Source of the DNA: an uncultured Oscillospiraceae bacterium
Lineage (GTDB): Bacteria; Bacillota; Clostridia; Oscillospirales; Oscillospiraceae
Direction: 5' to 3'
NCBI GenBank assembly: GCA_900751035.1
Contig: CAADSF010000083.1
Span: 1 to 5,646, forward strand
Length of the DNA: 5,646 bases
Below, in pieces: positions 1 to 5,646 of the stretch (its first letter is position 1; every line of letters begins with the position of its first letter). The translations under genes and the position numbers were made by a program. Under the pieces are notes generated by a model, which was not told the origin of the DNA, did not search any database, and saw only the letters and a list, made by a program, of their open reading frames with translations.

Positions 1-1
1 G

Positions 2-1324
2 ATGCAGGGCGATCTTGTTGTAGAAAACGGAAAAATTACTGAACTCTCATCTTGCGCTGCGACAGACGGATGCAGGGTCGTGGACGTCAGCGGCAGGGTG
101 CTGCTGCCCGGCGGGATTGACAGCCATGTCCATGTGACCGAGCCCTCGCCCAACAGCGGCCGCGAGGATTGGACGACTGCGTCAAGAAGCGCCGCGGCAG
201 GCGGCGTCACGACGATTGTGCAGATGCCGGTCAATGACCCGCCGATTTCGAACCGGGCGAATTTCATCAGGACCAGAGACATTGCTGAAAAAAAGTCGTG
301 TGTGGATTTTGCGCTCTGGGGTGCGCTGATTCCGTCGAGTGTTGCGCACCTGAAAGAGCTTTACGGGCTTGGCTGCGTGGCGTTCAAGGGCTTTATGAGC
401 CATGGCTGCGAGTTCTTTCCGCGAATTGACGATGTGAACCTGTTCCGGGCGATGGAGCTTGCGCACGGCTTTGGCGGCATTGTTGGGCTTCACGCCGAAC
501 ACGCCGACCTTGCGGAGCTTGGCGCAGGAAGGCTGGAGGCGGAAGGCTGCACCGACTATGCCCGCTATGACGAGGCGCGTCCGTGGTGGACAGAGGCTGA
601 GGCAATTGAACGTGCGCTTCTGCTTGCACAGGTGACAGGCGCGGAGGTCTATTTTGCACATCTCTGCGCGGCGCAGGGCGTGGAGCTTGTCAGAAGCGCA
701 AAGCGGCGCGGGCAGCGCGTGATTGCCGAGACGTGTCCGCACTATCTGCTTTTCTCGCGGGAAGCCTGCCGGGAAAAGGGCAGCTTTGCAAAGTGCAATC
801 CGCCGCTTCGCAGCGAGGAAAACCGCGAGCAGCTCTGGAACGCGATTTTTGACGGCACGCTGGATGTACTTGGTTCTGACCATGGCATCTATCGGGACGG
901 TGAGCCGAACCCGGACGAAAGCTTCTGGCAGGCGCCTGCGGGCTTTCCGGGCATTGACGTGGCGCTGACGGCCTTTTATTCCGAGGCGGTCGTTAAGCGC
1001 GGACTCCCGCTTCCCCGTGCGGCGGCGCTTGCAGCCGGAAACGCGGCAAAGATTTTTGGACTGCGCGGCAAGGGTGCGCTGCTCCCCGGCATGGACGCGG
1101 ACATTGTCGTTATGGACGTCCACCGCGATTGGCGCTATGACGTGGCAAAATCGTTCTCCCGCGTCAAATTGACGCATGGTATCTATCAGGACTATTTGCT
1201 GCACTGCAGGGTGGACGCAGCGTATGTGCGCGGAACGCTGGTCTATGACGGCGAGAGCATAACCGTCGAGCCGGGCTATGGAACATTCATTGCCAGAGAC
1301 AATAAGAAGAGGGGAATCATCTGA
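2..1324 (+). CDS. Allantoinase-like cyclic amidohydrolase (5' partial)
   Basis: This is a metal-dependent amidohydrolase of the allantoinase/dihydropyrimidinase/dihydroorotase superfamily, a cytosolic enzyme that hydrolyses a cyclic amide bond. The expected binuclear metal ligands are all present: H42 and H44 (DSHVHV), the carboxylated lysine K129 (AFKGFMSHG), H164 (GLHAEH), H220 (YFAHL) and the catalytic D293 (LGSDHG). ETCPHYLLF and KCNPPLR are also typical. The segment after K129 reads FMSHGCEFFP, closer to allantoinases than to hydantoinases, which usually carry a tyrosine there. However, the usual SDHSP is SDHGIY, so the substrate is uncertain. The visible protein (440 residues) begins at the second strand of the family's N-terminal fold (LVVENGKI). 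About 15-20 residues are therefore probably missing and the true start lies before the window; the ATG at 2 is likely internal. The stop overlaps the next gene by one base, which implies co-translation with the ABC transporter gene and a role in degrading its substrate. Confidence 0.85.
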   Translation: MQGDLVVENGKITELSSCAATDGCRVVDVSGRVLLPGGIDSHVHVTEPSPNSGREDWTTASRSAAAGGVTTIVQMPVNDPPISNRANFIRTRDIAEKKSCVDFALWGALIPSSVAHLKELYGLGCVAFKGFMSHGCEFFPRIDDVNLFRAMELAHGFGGIVGLHAEHADLAELGAGRLEAEGCTDYARYDEARPWWTEAEAIERALLLAQVTGAEVYFAHLCAAQGVELVRSAKRRGQRVIAETCPHYLLFSREACREKGSFAKCNPPLRSEENREQLWNAIFDGTLDVLGSDHGIYRDGEPNPDESFWQAPAGFPGIDVALTAFYSEAVVKRGLPLPRAAALAAGNAAKIFGLRGKGALLPGMDADIVVMDVHRDWRYDVAKSFSRVKLTHGIYQDYLLHCRVDAAYVRGTLVYDGESITVEPGYGTFIARDNKKRGII

Positions 1325-1326
1325 TG
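1308..1326 (+). promoter_or_regulatory. RBS and TGATG stop-start overlap
   Basis: A purine-rich Shine-Dalgarno (GAGGGG, 1309-1314) lies nine bases before the ATG at 1324. The ATG shares its A with the TGA stop of the amidohydrolase (1322-1324). This supports the ATG at 1324 as the start of the ATPase gene and indicates translational coupling between the two operon genes. Confidence 0.75.
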
Positions 1327-2672
1327 GCACTTGCACTTGAGATGCGCGGCATCACAAAGCGGTTTCCGGGCGTGGTCGCAAATAAGGATGTTTCTCTTTC
1401 TGTAGAATGGGGAACGGTACATGGCCTTGTCGGCGAAAACGGCGCCGGCAAAACGACGCTGATGAAGATCCTCTACGGTATGTATACCGCCGACGAGGGT
1501 GAAATTTTCATAAACGGCGAAAAGGCGGTCATTCACAATCCCAAGGACGCCATTGCCCTGGGCGTCGGCATGGTACACCAGCATTTTACGCTGGTTCCGT
1601 CGCTGACGGTAGCGCAGAATATCATCTTGGGCAAGCCCGTGTGCAAAAAGAATGGTCTGATCGACACAGCCAGGGCAAACGAGATCGTAAACGAGCTCTG
1701 CAAACGCTACGGAATGCCGGTAAAGCCAGATATGCAGGTGAAGAATCTGCCGGTCGCGATGCAGCAGCGCGTGGAAATCCTGAAGGCGCTGTACCTTGGC
1801 GCGGATATCCTGATCATGGACGAGCCCACGGCAGTTCTGACGCCGCAGAAGATCGGGCAGCTGCTCGACACGCTCTCCAATCTGCGCAGTCAGGGCAAGA
1901 GCATCATCCTGATTACCCACAAGCTCAAGGAGCTGCTCAGCGTGACGGACAATATTACCGTTTTGCGTTCAGGGCAGGTGACCGGTCAGGTCAAGACGAG
2001 CGAGAGCAGCGAAAAGGAAATCGCTGCCATGATGGTCGGAAAGGAGGTTTCGTTTGAGCTGCCGAAAGCGCCGTTCCGGCCCGGAAAGAACGTTTTGCAG
2101 GCGGCGAAGCTCGACTGCTGCGACGAGTTCGGCGTACACGTGCTGCGGAACGTTTCATTTGGCGTGCGGGAGGGAGAAATCGTCGGCATTGCCGGTGTGC
2201 AGGGCAACGGCCAGACAGAACTCATTGAGGCAATTTCCGGTATCCGAAACGATTACACCGGTACGGTGACGATAGACGGGAAAGACTTTGCTCCGCACGA
2301 TACGCCGCTGAGCCGGAGAAAGGCCGGAATGTCGCATATCCCTGAGGACCGGCAGACGACCGGCGCGGCGCTGACAGCCTCGCTGCTGGATAACTTCCTG
2401 ATGGGCGGGCTTGATGACCCGGCCTATACAACGGCGCACACGGTTCAGTATAAAAAAGCGGCGGCGGTGGCAAAGACGCAGTTTGAAAAATACAGCGTCC
2501 GGTATGCCGACCTTGGCGCGATGGCAGGGGTGCTCTCCGGCGGCAATCTGCAAAAGGCAATTGTTGCGCGGGAAATTTACCATGACCCCTCGTTTCTGAT
2601 TGCCGCGCAGCCGAGCCACGGCGTGGATAATGCGGTTCAAAATCTACACTGCCATAAACAAAGAAAACAAAA

Positions 2673-2691
2673 TGATAACTTTCTGATAACT
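2673..2691 (+). repeat. Direct repeat TGATAACT, 11-bp period
   Basis: TGATAACT occurs at 2673-2680 and again at 2684-2691, separated by TTC. The 11-base period puts both copies on the same helical face. Their position between the insertion junction and the integrase gene would suit arm-type integrase or recombination-factor binding sites; that role is inferred from position only. Confidence 0.5.
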
Positions 2692-2693
2692 CT

Positions 2694-2728
2694 CCGCGCG
2701 GGAGGTAGCTATTCTGTCTCCCGCGTGG
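2694..2728 (+). promoter_or_regulatory. Strong hairpin in the integrase leader
   Basis: Arms at 2694-2704 (CCGCGCGGGAG) and 2718-2728 (CTCCCGCGTGG) pair over 11 positions with a single G-U, around a 13-base loop. No T-run follows, so it is not a simple terminator. It ends 22 bases before the integrase Shine-Dalgarno and could be an operator, an mRNA leader structure or part of the recombination site. I could not assign a convincing -35/-10 pair for the integrase in this leader. Confidence 0.5.
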
Positions 2729-2764
2729 TAGTTGTTGATTCAGCAAAAGAAAGGAGGACTGCAC

Positions 2765-3919
2765 ATGGCGAAAAAGCGGGCAAACGGAGAGGGCAACATC
2801 CGCAAACGCAAAGACGGACGCTGGGAAGGGCGCTACACGGCAGGCATTGACCCCGAGACGGGGAAACCAATCGCAAAGAGCGTTCTCGCCAGAACGCAGC
2901 GCGAATGCAGAGAGAAGCTGCAAAAGGCGATGGAAGAACTTGAAAAAATCGATGCGACAAAGCGGCGCGATTACACGCTAGGCGAGTGGGCGCAGCTCTG
3001 GTACGAGAACTACGCAAAGCCATCCGTCCGAGCATCCACGGCGGCATATTACAAGAACTACATCGATCAGCATATCGCGCCGTGCATCGGGGACATCAAA
3101 CTGGCGGCGCTCACGACGCTGCAAATCCAGAAATTCTACAATGAGACGAAGGCGCACGGCAGAGTGCAGCGGTACGAAAAAATGGACGATCTGAGTCTCA
3201 GCAACAAGACGATTCGTGGGCTACACACGATGCTGCGGCAATGCTTGGAGCAGGCGGTCATAGAGCGCCTGATTCCGCACAATCCGGCAAACGGTTGCCG
3301 CCTGCCGAAGAAAGAAAAGAAGAAAATGCAGATCATTCCGCCGGAGAAAATTCGCGACTACTTAAAAGCGGCGGAGGAATGGGGCGTCCTGCCGATGTTC
3401 TATCTGGAATTGAGTACCGGATTGCGGCGCGGGGAGCTGGTGGCGCTGCTCTGGAGCGACCTGAACTTGCAGACGAAAACGCTAACCGTGTCCAAATCTG
3501 TGTCGCGGGGCAAAGGCGAGTTGGTCGTGACGGAACCGAAAACGGAAAACTCTGTCCGGGAGATTTATCTCAGCGACGAAGCGATTCGACTACTGGTCGA
3601 AGATCGTAAAAATCATCCGTTCAGTCCATATATGTTTCCGTCGCCCAAGACCGGTGGAATGTACGGTCCGGACTGCGTCGGACGGATTCACAAGAAGCTG
3701 TTAGAGAAGGCGGGAATCGAAGAACATGTAAGATTTCACGATCTCAGACACACGTTCTCGACACTTGCCATCCAGAGCGGCATTGATCCGAAAACGGTCG
3801 CGGAGATCCTCGGTCATGCTTCCGCGGAATTTTCGCTGGATGTCTACACCCATGTGACGGCAGGCATGAAAAAAGAAGCCGCGCAAAAAATCAGCGGCTT
3901 CATGGCAAGCGTCGGATGA
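2765..3919 (+). CDS. Tyrosine recombinase / integrase
   Basis: This 384-residue site-specific recombinase is of the phage and Tn916-type integrase family, which catalyses DNA integration and excision through a 3'-phosphotyrosine intermediate. It has three parts: an N-terminal arm-site-binding domain (about 8-60, GNIRKRKDGRWEGRYT), a SAM-like core-binding domain (about 70-170) and a C-terminal catalytic domain (about 190-375). The catalytic set is complete: R221 (TGLRRGE), K259 (TEPKTENS), H325 and R328 (HDLRHTF), H351 (LGHAS) and nucleophile Y361 (DVYTHV). The start was chosen at ATG 2765 because AAGGAGG (2751-2757) sits seven bases upstream. An in-frame TTG at 2732 would add 11 residues running through that ribosome site and is unlikely. 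It reads away from the broken ABC gene and ends in its own terminator. No excisionase gene lies next to it. It looks intact and potentially active; the specific att site is not known. Confidence 0.93.
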   Translation: MAKKRANGEGNIRKRKDGRWEGRYTAGIDPETGKPIAKSVLARTQRECREKLQKAMEELEKIDATKRRDYTLGEWAQLWYENYAKPSVRASTAAYYKNYIDQHIAPCIGDIKLAALTTLQIQKFYNETKAHGRVQRYEKMDDLSLSNKTIRGLHTMLRQCLEQAVIERLIPHNPANGCRLPKKEKKKMQIIPPEKIRDYLKAAEEWGVLPMFYLELSTGLRRGELVALLWSDLNLQTKTLTVSKSVSRGKGELVVTEPKTENSVREIYLSDEAIRLLVEDRKNHPFSPYMFPSPKTGGMYGPDCVGRIHKKLLEKAGIEEHVRFHDLRHTFSTLAIQSGIDPKTVAEILGHASAEFSLDVYTHVTAGMKKEAAQKISGFMASVG

Positions 3920-3940
3920 AAAAATGAACAGAAAAGCGCA

Positions 3941-3978
3941 CGCCGCCTGCCGGAACTGCTCTGGCAGGCGGCGTTTTC
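3941..3978 (+). terminator. Rho-independent terminator of the integrase gene
   Basis: A perfect 11-bp GC-rich stem (CGCCGCCTGCC at 3941-3951, GGCAGGCGGCG at 3963-3973) encloses an 11-base loop and is followed by TTTT (3974-3977). It lies 21 bases after the integrase stop codon and should end that transcript before the IS. Confidence 0.88.
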
Positions 3979-4006
3979 TAGCTTCCGGCGCTTTCCGCTC
4001 CGAATT

Positions 4007-4032
4007 TAAACTGTACCCCAGGAAGTGGACAA
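4007..4032 (+). repeat. Left terminal inverted repeat (IRL)
   Basis: It begins TAAACTGTACCCCA and ends GGACAA. Compared with the complement of the right end, 19 of 26 positions agree: the first seven, CCCCA, one G and the last six. A TGACCCAT block a little further in (4038-4045) is also mirrored inside the right end, with a two-base offset. Confidence 0.78.
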
Positions 4033-4059
4033 GGAAATGACCCATAGCGGCGCGAAACA

Positions 4060-4087
4060 TGGTATACTGAAGGCAGGAAGAAGGAGA
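4060..4087 (+). promoter_or_regulatory. orfA extended -10 promoter and RBS
   Basis: TATACT at 4063-4068 is preceded by TGG (4060-4062), which forms an extended -10 motif. No good -35 stands at the right distance. A clear AAGGAGA (4081-4087) lies five bases before the orfA ATG. The promoter call is inferred; the ribosome site is firm. Confidence 0.6.
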
Positions 4088-4092
4088 CGGCT

Positions 4093-4530
4093 ATGGGAAC
4101 AAGGAAAAAATTCAGCGCGGCGGAGCAGGAGCTTCTGCGTGCAAATCCGTACACGGAGAAGGTCACGGAAAATCAGATTTCGTTCACGCTGGCGTTCAAG
4201 GAAGCCTTCTGGTGGCTGAGTGTGGAGGGATGCACCGGGAACATGGCGCTGCGGAAGCTGGGCTACGAACCGGAGCTGCTCGGCTTTGAGCGCGTCCACA
4301 ACATCACAAAGCGCATCCGCCGCGCGGGTAAATCACCGGAGGGCATCCAGCCTGCGCCAAAATCCCGGATGCGGATCAGCAGGGAGCAGTTCGGCGCGGC
4401 AGAGCTGGAAAAAATGTCCCGCCGGGAGAGTGAGCGCCGGATGCAGCAGGAAATCGTGTATCTTCAGCAGCAGATGGCGTTCTTAAAAAAACTTATGCGG
4501 CAGCCGGAAAGCGCAGATTCGGATACCTGA
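4093..4530 (+). CDS. IS3-family OrfA (transposase DNA-binding subunit)
   Basis: This 145-residue OrfA is the DNA-binding and regulatory part of the IS3-type transposase, expected to recognise the terminal inverted repeats. The N-terminal two-thirds is predicted helical and basic (about residues 25-80: a FKEAFWW helix, then GCTGNMALRKLGYEP and HNITKRIRRAG), consistent with a helix-turn-helix. The C-terminus (about 98-135, ELEKMSRRESERRMQQ onward to FLKKL) is a heptad-like coiled coil, as used by OrfA proteins to form dimers. The ATG at 4093 is set by AAGGAGA five bases upstream. A run of seven A (4485-4491) near the end lets a fraction of ribosomes move to -1 and continue into orfB; otherwise translation stops at 4528-4530. 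Homology is recognised from overall pattern and position rather than from one diagnostic motif. Confidence 0.82.
   Translation: MGTRKKFSAAEQELLRANPYTEKVTENQISFTLAFKEAFWWLSVEGCTGNMALRKLGYEPELLGFERVHNITKRIRRAGKSPEGIQPAPKSRMRISREQFGAAELEKMSRRESERRMQQEIVYLQQQMAFLKKLMRQPESADSDT
4485..4491 (+). promoter_or_regulatory. A-AAA-AAA programmed -1 frameshift site
   Basis: In the orfA frame the codons are TTA AAA AAA CTT, which gives the slippery heptamer A-AAA-AAA at 4485-4491. The -1 frame has no stop from here through ACT TAT GCG to the orfB ATG at 4533 and on to 5453. A slip would give one protein of 133 plus 320 residues (453). This is the standard way IS3 elements make OrfAB. No clear downstream stimulatory stem was identified by eye. 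Confidence 0.75.
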
Positions 4531-4532
4531 GT

Positions 4533-5453
4533 ATGGAAGATAGCAGCTTCAAATTCGGCATCATCCGGGACACAAGCATGGAAAAATCGAACATTCTCAC
4601 AATATCCGAGCTGTGTGAGATCGCGGGCGTTTCCCGTTCCGGCTATTACGCGTGGCTTTCCTCCGAGCAGAAGCGAGCCGCGCGTGAGGCACAGGATGCG
4701 GCGGATTTCCAGCAGATTCTGGAGGCTTACCGGTTTCGCGGTTACGCCAAAGGCGTGCGCGGCATTCATATGCGGCTGCTGCATACCGGCGTCCGGATGA
4801 ACGGAAAGAAGATCCGGCGGCTGATGAAAAAATTCGGTCTTGTCTGTCCGATCCGCAAAGCAAATCCGTACCGGCGAATGCAGAAGGCGATTCGGACGAA
4901 CAACACGGCAGAAAACCTTGTGAAGCAGGAGTTTGAGGTGCACGGACCGCGAAGCGTCCTGCTGACGGATATTACCTATATTCCACTGAACGGCGCGTTC
5001 TGCTATCTCTCCACGATCCTGGACGGATGTACGAAGCAGGTCCTTTCTTATGTGCTGAGCGAGTCTCTGGAGGTGGATTTTGTGCTGGAAACGGTACAGA
5101 AAATGGTACATCAGCATGGAATTTCGCTAAAAAAAGAGACAATCCTGCACAGCGACCAGGGCTGCCATTACACCTGCATCAAGTTCATTCAGCTCGTGAA
5201 AAACAGTAGCCTGCGGCAGTCAATGTCGCGGAAGGGAAATTGCTGGGACAACGCGCCGCAGGAGAGCTTTTTCGGACATATGAAGGACGAGTTGGCGGAG
5301 AAGATTCCAAATTGGACGTGCTTTGCGGATGTGCAGCGGTCAATCGACGACTGGATGGACTACTATAACAACGACAGATACCAGTGGGATCTGGCAAAGC
5401 TCTCGCCGAACGAGTATTACCGGTACCTGACAACCGGCAGATATCCATGTTAG
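4533..5453 (+). CDS. IS3-family OrfB (DDE transposase)
   Basis: This is the catalytic part of the IS3 transposase, normally made as a C-terminal fusion to OrfA; it carries out strand cleavage and transfer. Residues about 22-42 (ISELCEIAGVSRSGYYAWL) form an HTH_21-type helix-turn-helix, followed by the GIRGI-like segment KGVRGIHMRLL and the RRLMKKFGL region. The integrase-core (rve) domain has D146 (LLTDITYIP), D208 (ILHSDQGCHY) and E244 (CWDNAPQESFFGHMK), with 35 residues between the second D and E as in IS3. The C-terminal YYNNDRYQWDLAKLSPNEY box is also diagnostic. The ATG at 4533 is two bases past the orfA stop and lacks a strong ribosome site, so independent translation is probably weak; frameshifted OrfAB is the expected active enzyme. 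The frame and catalytic residues are intact. Confidence 0.94.
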   Translation: MEDSSFKFGIIRDTSMEKSNILTISELCEIAGVSRSGYYAWLSSEQKRAAREAQDAADFQQILEAYRFRGYAKGVRGIHMRLLHTGVRMNGKKIRRLMKKFGLVCPIRKANPYRRMQKAIRTNNTAENLVKQEFEVHGPRSVLLTDITYIPLNGAFCYLSTILDGCTKQVLSYVLSESLEVDFVLETVQKMVHQHGISLKKETILHSDQGCHYTCIKFIQLVKNSSLRQSMSRKGNCWDNAPQESFFGHMKDELAEKIPNWTCFADVQRSIDDWMDYYNNDRYQWDLAKLSPNEYYRYLTTGRYPC

Positions 5454-5472
5454 CGGAATGGGTCACCTTATT

Positions 5473-5498
5473 TTGTCCTTGACTTGGGGAGCAGTTTA
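5473..5498 (-). repeat. Right terminal inverted repeat (IRR)
   Basis: Read on the minus strand it begins TAAACTGCTCCCCA and ends GGACAA, matching the left end at 19 of 26 positions. It starts 19 bases after the orfB stop. It contains TTGACT (5479-5484, plus strand), a -35-like hexamer pointing out of the element. Confidence 0.78.
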
Positions 5499-5504
5499 TT
5501 CGCC

Positions 5505-5528
5505 GTGTGGGTCACGGTGTGGGTCAGG
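5505..5528 (+). repeat. 12-bp tandem repeat beside the IS
   Basis: GTGTGGGTCACG (5505-5516) is followed directly by GTGTGGGTCAGG (5517-5528), with 11 of 12 bases identical. It lies just outside the right end of the IS. The core GGGTCA also occurs inside the IS at 5460-5465 and, inverted, at 4038-4043. No function is assigned. Confidence 0.55.
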
Positions 5529-5559
5529 CAAATTCGCTACCCAAAAATCCGAACAAATA

Positions 5560-5600
5560 AAAGAGAAAACCGGCGAAAATCTTACGATTTTCACCGGTTT
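5560..5600 (-). terminator. Terminator of the tRNA-Thr gene
   Basis: Arms 5567-5581 and 5586-5600 pair at 14 of 15 positions around a four-base loop, and the one difference is a G-U pair in minus-strand RNA. On the minus strand the stem is followed by TTTTCTCTTTTATTTG. It begins two bases past the tRNA 3' CCA, so it most likely ends that transcript. Confidence 0.82.
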
Positions 5601-5601
5601 C

Positions 5602-5646
5602 TGGAGCTAGTGGCCGGACTTGAACCGGCGACCTGCTGATTACGAA
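5602..5646 (-). tRNA. tRNA-Thr (CGU anticodon), 3' part
   Basis: The last 45 bases, read on the minus strand, fit canonical tRNA positions 32-76. The anticodon loop is TTCGTAA with CGT at 34-36, followed by TCAGC as the 3' anticodon stem and variable loop AGGTC. The T arm is GCCGG-TTCAAGT-CCGGC, then acceptor strand CACTAGC, discriminator T and an encoded CCA. Anticodon CGU reads the threonine codon ACG. The 5' half lies beyond the window, so D-arm and acceptor pairing cannot be checked. The 3' end shows no duplication elsewhere in the window that would mark it as an attachment site. Confidence 0.85.

Larger units (their letters stand above)
1324..2850 (+). pseudogene. BMP-type nucleoside/sugar ABC transporter ATPase, 3' end lost
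   Basis: This is a tandem-domain ABC ATPase of the YufO/RbsA-like class, which powers membrane permeases receiving nucleosides or related compounds from a BMP-family lipoprotein. Domain 1 has Walker A GENGAGKTT (37-45), Q-loop Q86 (VHQHF), signature LPVAMQQ (142-148), Walker B ILIMDEPTA (162-170) and switch H199. Domain 2 has the class's degenerate P-loop GVQGNGQTE (291-299), HIPEDR (338-343), signature LSGGNLQK (404-411) and LIAAQPSHGVD (425-435). After D435 (base 2628) the family pattern stops. The remaining 73 codons are basic, low-complexity and unlike any ABC domain, and from 2765 they overlap the integrase gene in another frame. The natural C-terminus (about 75 residues with the second switch region) is missing. 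The 508-residue frame matches the family length only by chance. The gene was probably disrupted by the integrase element, and any product is unlikely to be a functional ATPase. No permease gene follows in the window. Confidence 0.85.
2629..4006 (+). mobile_element. Integrase-bearing element end or remnant
   Basis: Foreign sequence begins where the ABC ATPase homology breaks (about 2629) and carries a tyrosine recombinase 136 bases in. The left limit comes from loss of homology, not from a mapped att site. The right limit is not known: the IS begins at about 4007, and no second copy of the junction sequence was found by eye in the window. No excisionase, relaxase, replication or cargo gene is visible. 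It may be one end of a larger integrative element, or a small remnant trimmed by deletion near the IS. Confidence 0.55.
4007..5498 (+). mobile_element. IS3-family insertion sequence
   Basis: A 1.49-kb element encodes orfA and orfB in the 0/-1 frame arrangement typical of IS3, bounded by imperfect terminal inverted repeats with 19 of 26 positions identical. If the ends are defined by the IS3-family TG...CA rule they would instead be 4012 and 5493, because the sequence just outside (TAAAC/GTTTA) is also inverted. No 3-5 bp direct target duplication can be read at either choice of ends. Both frames and both ends are intact, so it may be an active copy. The subgroup within IS3 was not determined. 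Confidence 0.88.

Noticed and set aside
182..1336. Long minus-strand open frame (384 codons) opposite the amidohydrolase
   Set aside because: Its protein is rich in Arg, Cys and Ala with no recognisable domain. The plus strand here is a clearly conserved enzyme, so the frame is a by-product of GC-rich codon use.
1276..1920. Minus-strand open frame opposite the ABC ATPase
   Set aside because: It lies wholly across conserved coding sequence, including Walker A and B, with no credible start site or motif of its own.
2633..2652. GGTTCAAA near the junction resembling a tRNA T arm
   Set aside because: The flanking bases do not pair as a T stem and no anticodon or acceptor arm is present.
2630..2686. 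Tiny frame of 18 codons at the junction (MRFKIYTAINKENKMITF)
   Set aside because: There is no ribosome binding site, no similarity I recognise, and it starts at the breakpoint.
2222..2923. Minus-strand open frame across the ABC/integrase junction
   Set aside because: It is opposite two recognised genes, spans an insertion junction and has no domain pattern.
3978..3998. CTAGCT after the integrase terminator resembling the tRNA 3' end (CTAGCTCCA)
   Set aside because: Only six bases match and they form a partly palindromic hexamer, which is too short to argue for an att repeat.
4464..5117. Minus-strand open frame opposite the transposase
   Set aside because: It runs antisense to the intact DDE domain and has no start signal or domain.
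1..5646. CRISPR array, defence or toxin-antitoxin system
   Set aside because: No spaced repeat array and no protein with such motifs is present; the only mobile functions seen are an integrase and an IS3 transposase.

Overview
The window looks like a GC-rich genome of a low-GC-phylum relative (Clostridia/Firmicutes), probably a gut type. The evidence is strong AAGGAGG-type ribosome binding sites, a Tn916/phage-like tyrosine integrase, a BMP-type purine/nucleoside ABC transporter ATPase, and a CCA-encoding tRNA-Thr(CGU) followed by a U-rich terminator. This placement is inferred from gene style; no species can be named.

Left third (1-2628) is catabolic chromosome. An allantoinase-like metal-dependent amidohydrolase, cut at its N-terminus by the window edge, overlaps by one base (TGATG) the gene for a double-domain ABC ATPase of the kind that works with BMP lipoproteins and two permeases. 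The pair suggests uptake and hydrolytic ring opening of a purine- or pyrimidine-derived cyclic amide. The ATPase gene is broken: homology stops right after the second Walker B/D-loop region (LIAAQPSHGVD, codon 435), and unrelated sequence continues the frame by chance to 2850.

Middle (2629-4006) is the end of an integrative element. It has a 136-bp leader with an 11-bp-period direct repeat and a strong hairpin, then a complete tyrosine recombinase (2765-3919) and a textbook terminator. No excisionase, replication, conjugation or cargo gene is visible, so this is either one end of a larger element or a remnant.

Right (4007-5498) is a complete-looking IS3-family insertion sequence of about 1.49 kb. 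It has imperfect 26-bp terminal inverted repeats, an extended -10 promoter, orfA and orfB, and an A-AAA-AAA slippery heptamer where a -1 shift would fuse them into a 453-residue OrfAB transposase. No target-site duplication is evident. The last 45 bases are the 3' part of a minus-strand tRNA-Thr(CGU), with its terminator just beyond it.

The window is best read as a catabolic operon interrupted by an integrase element, which an IS then entered. I see no sign of a new defence, toxin or metabolic system. The points most worth checking are the chance-extended ABC pseudogene, the candidate attachment/leader structure before the integrase, and the IS frameshift and junction-promoter signals.
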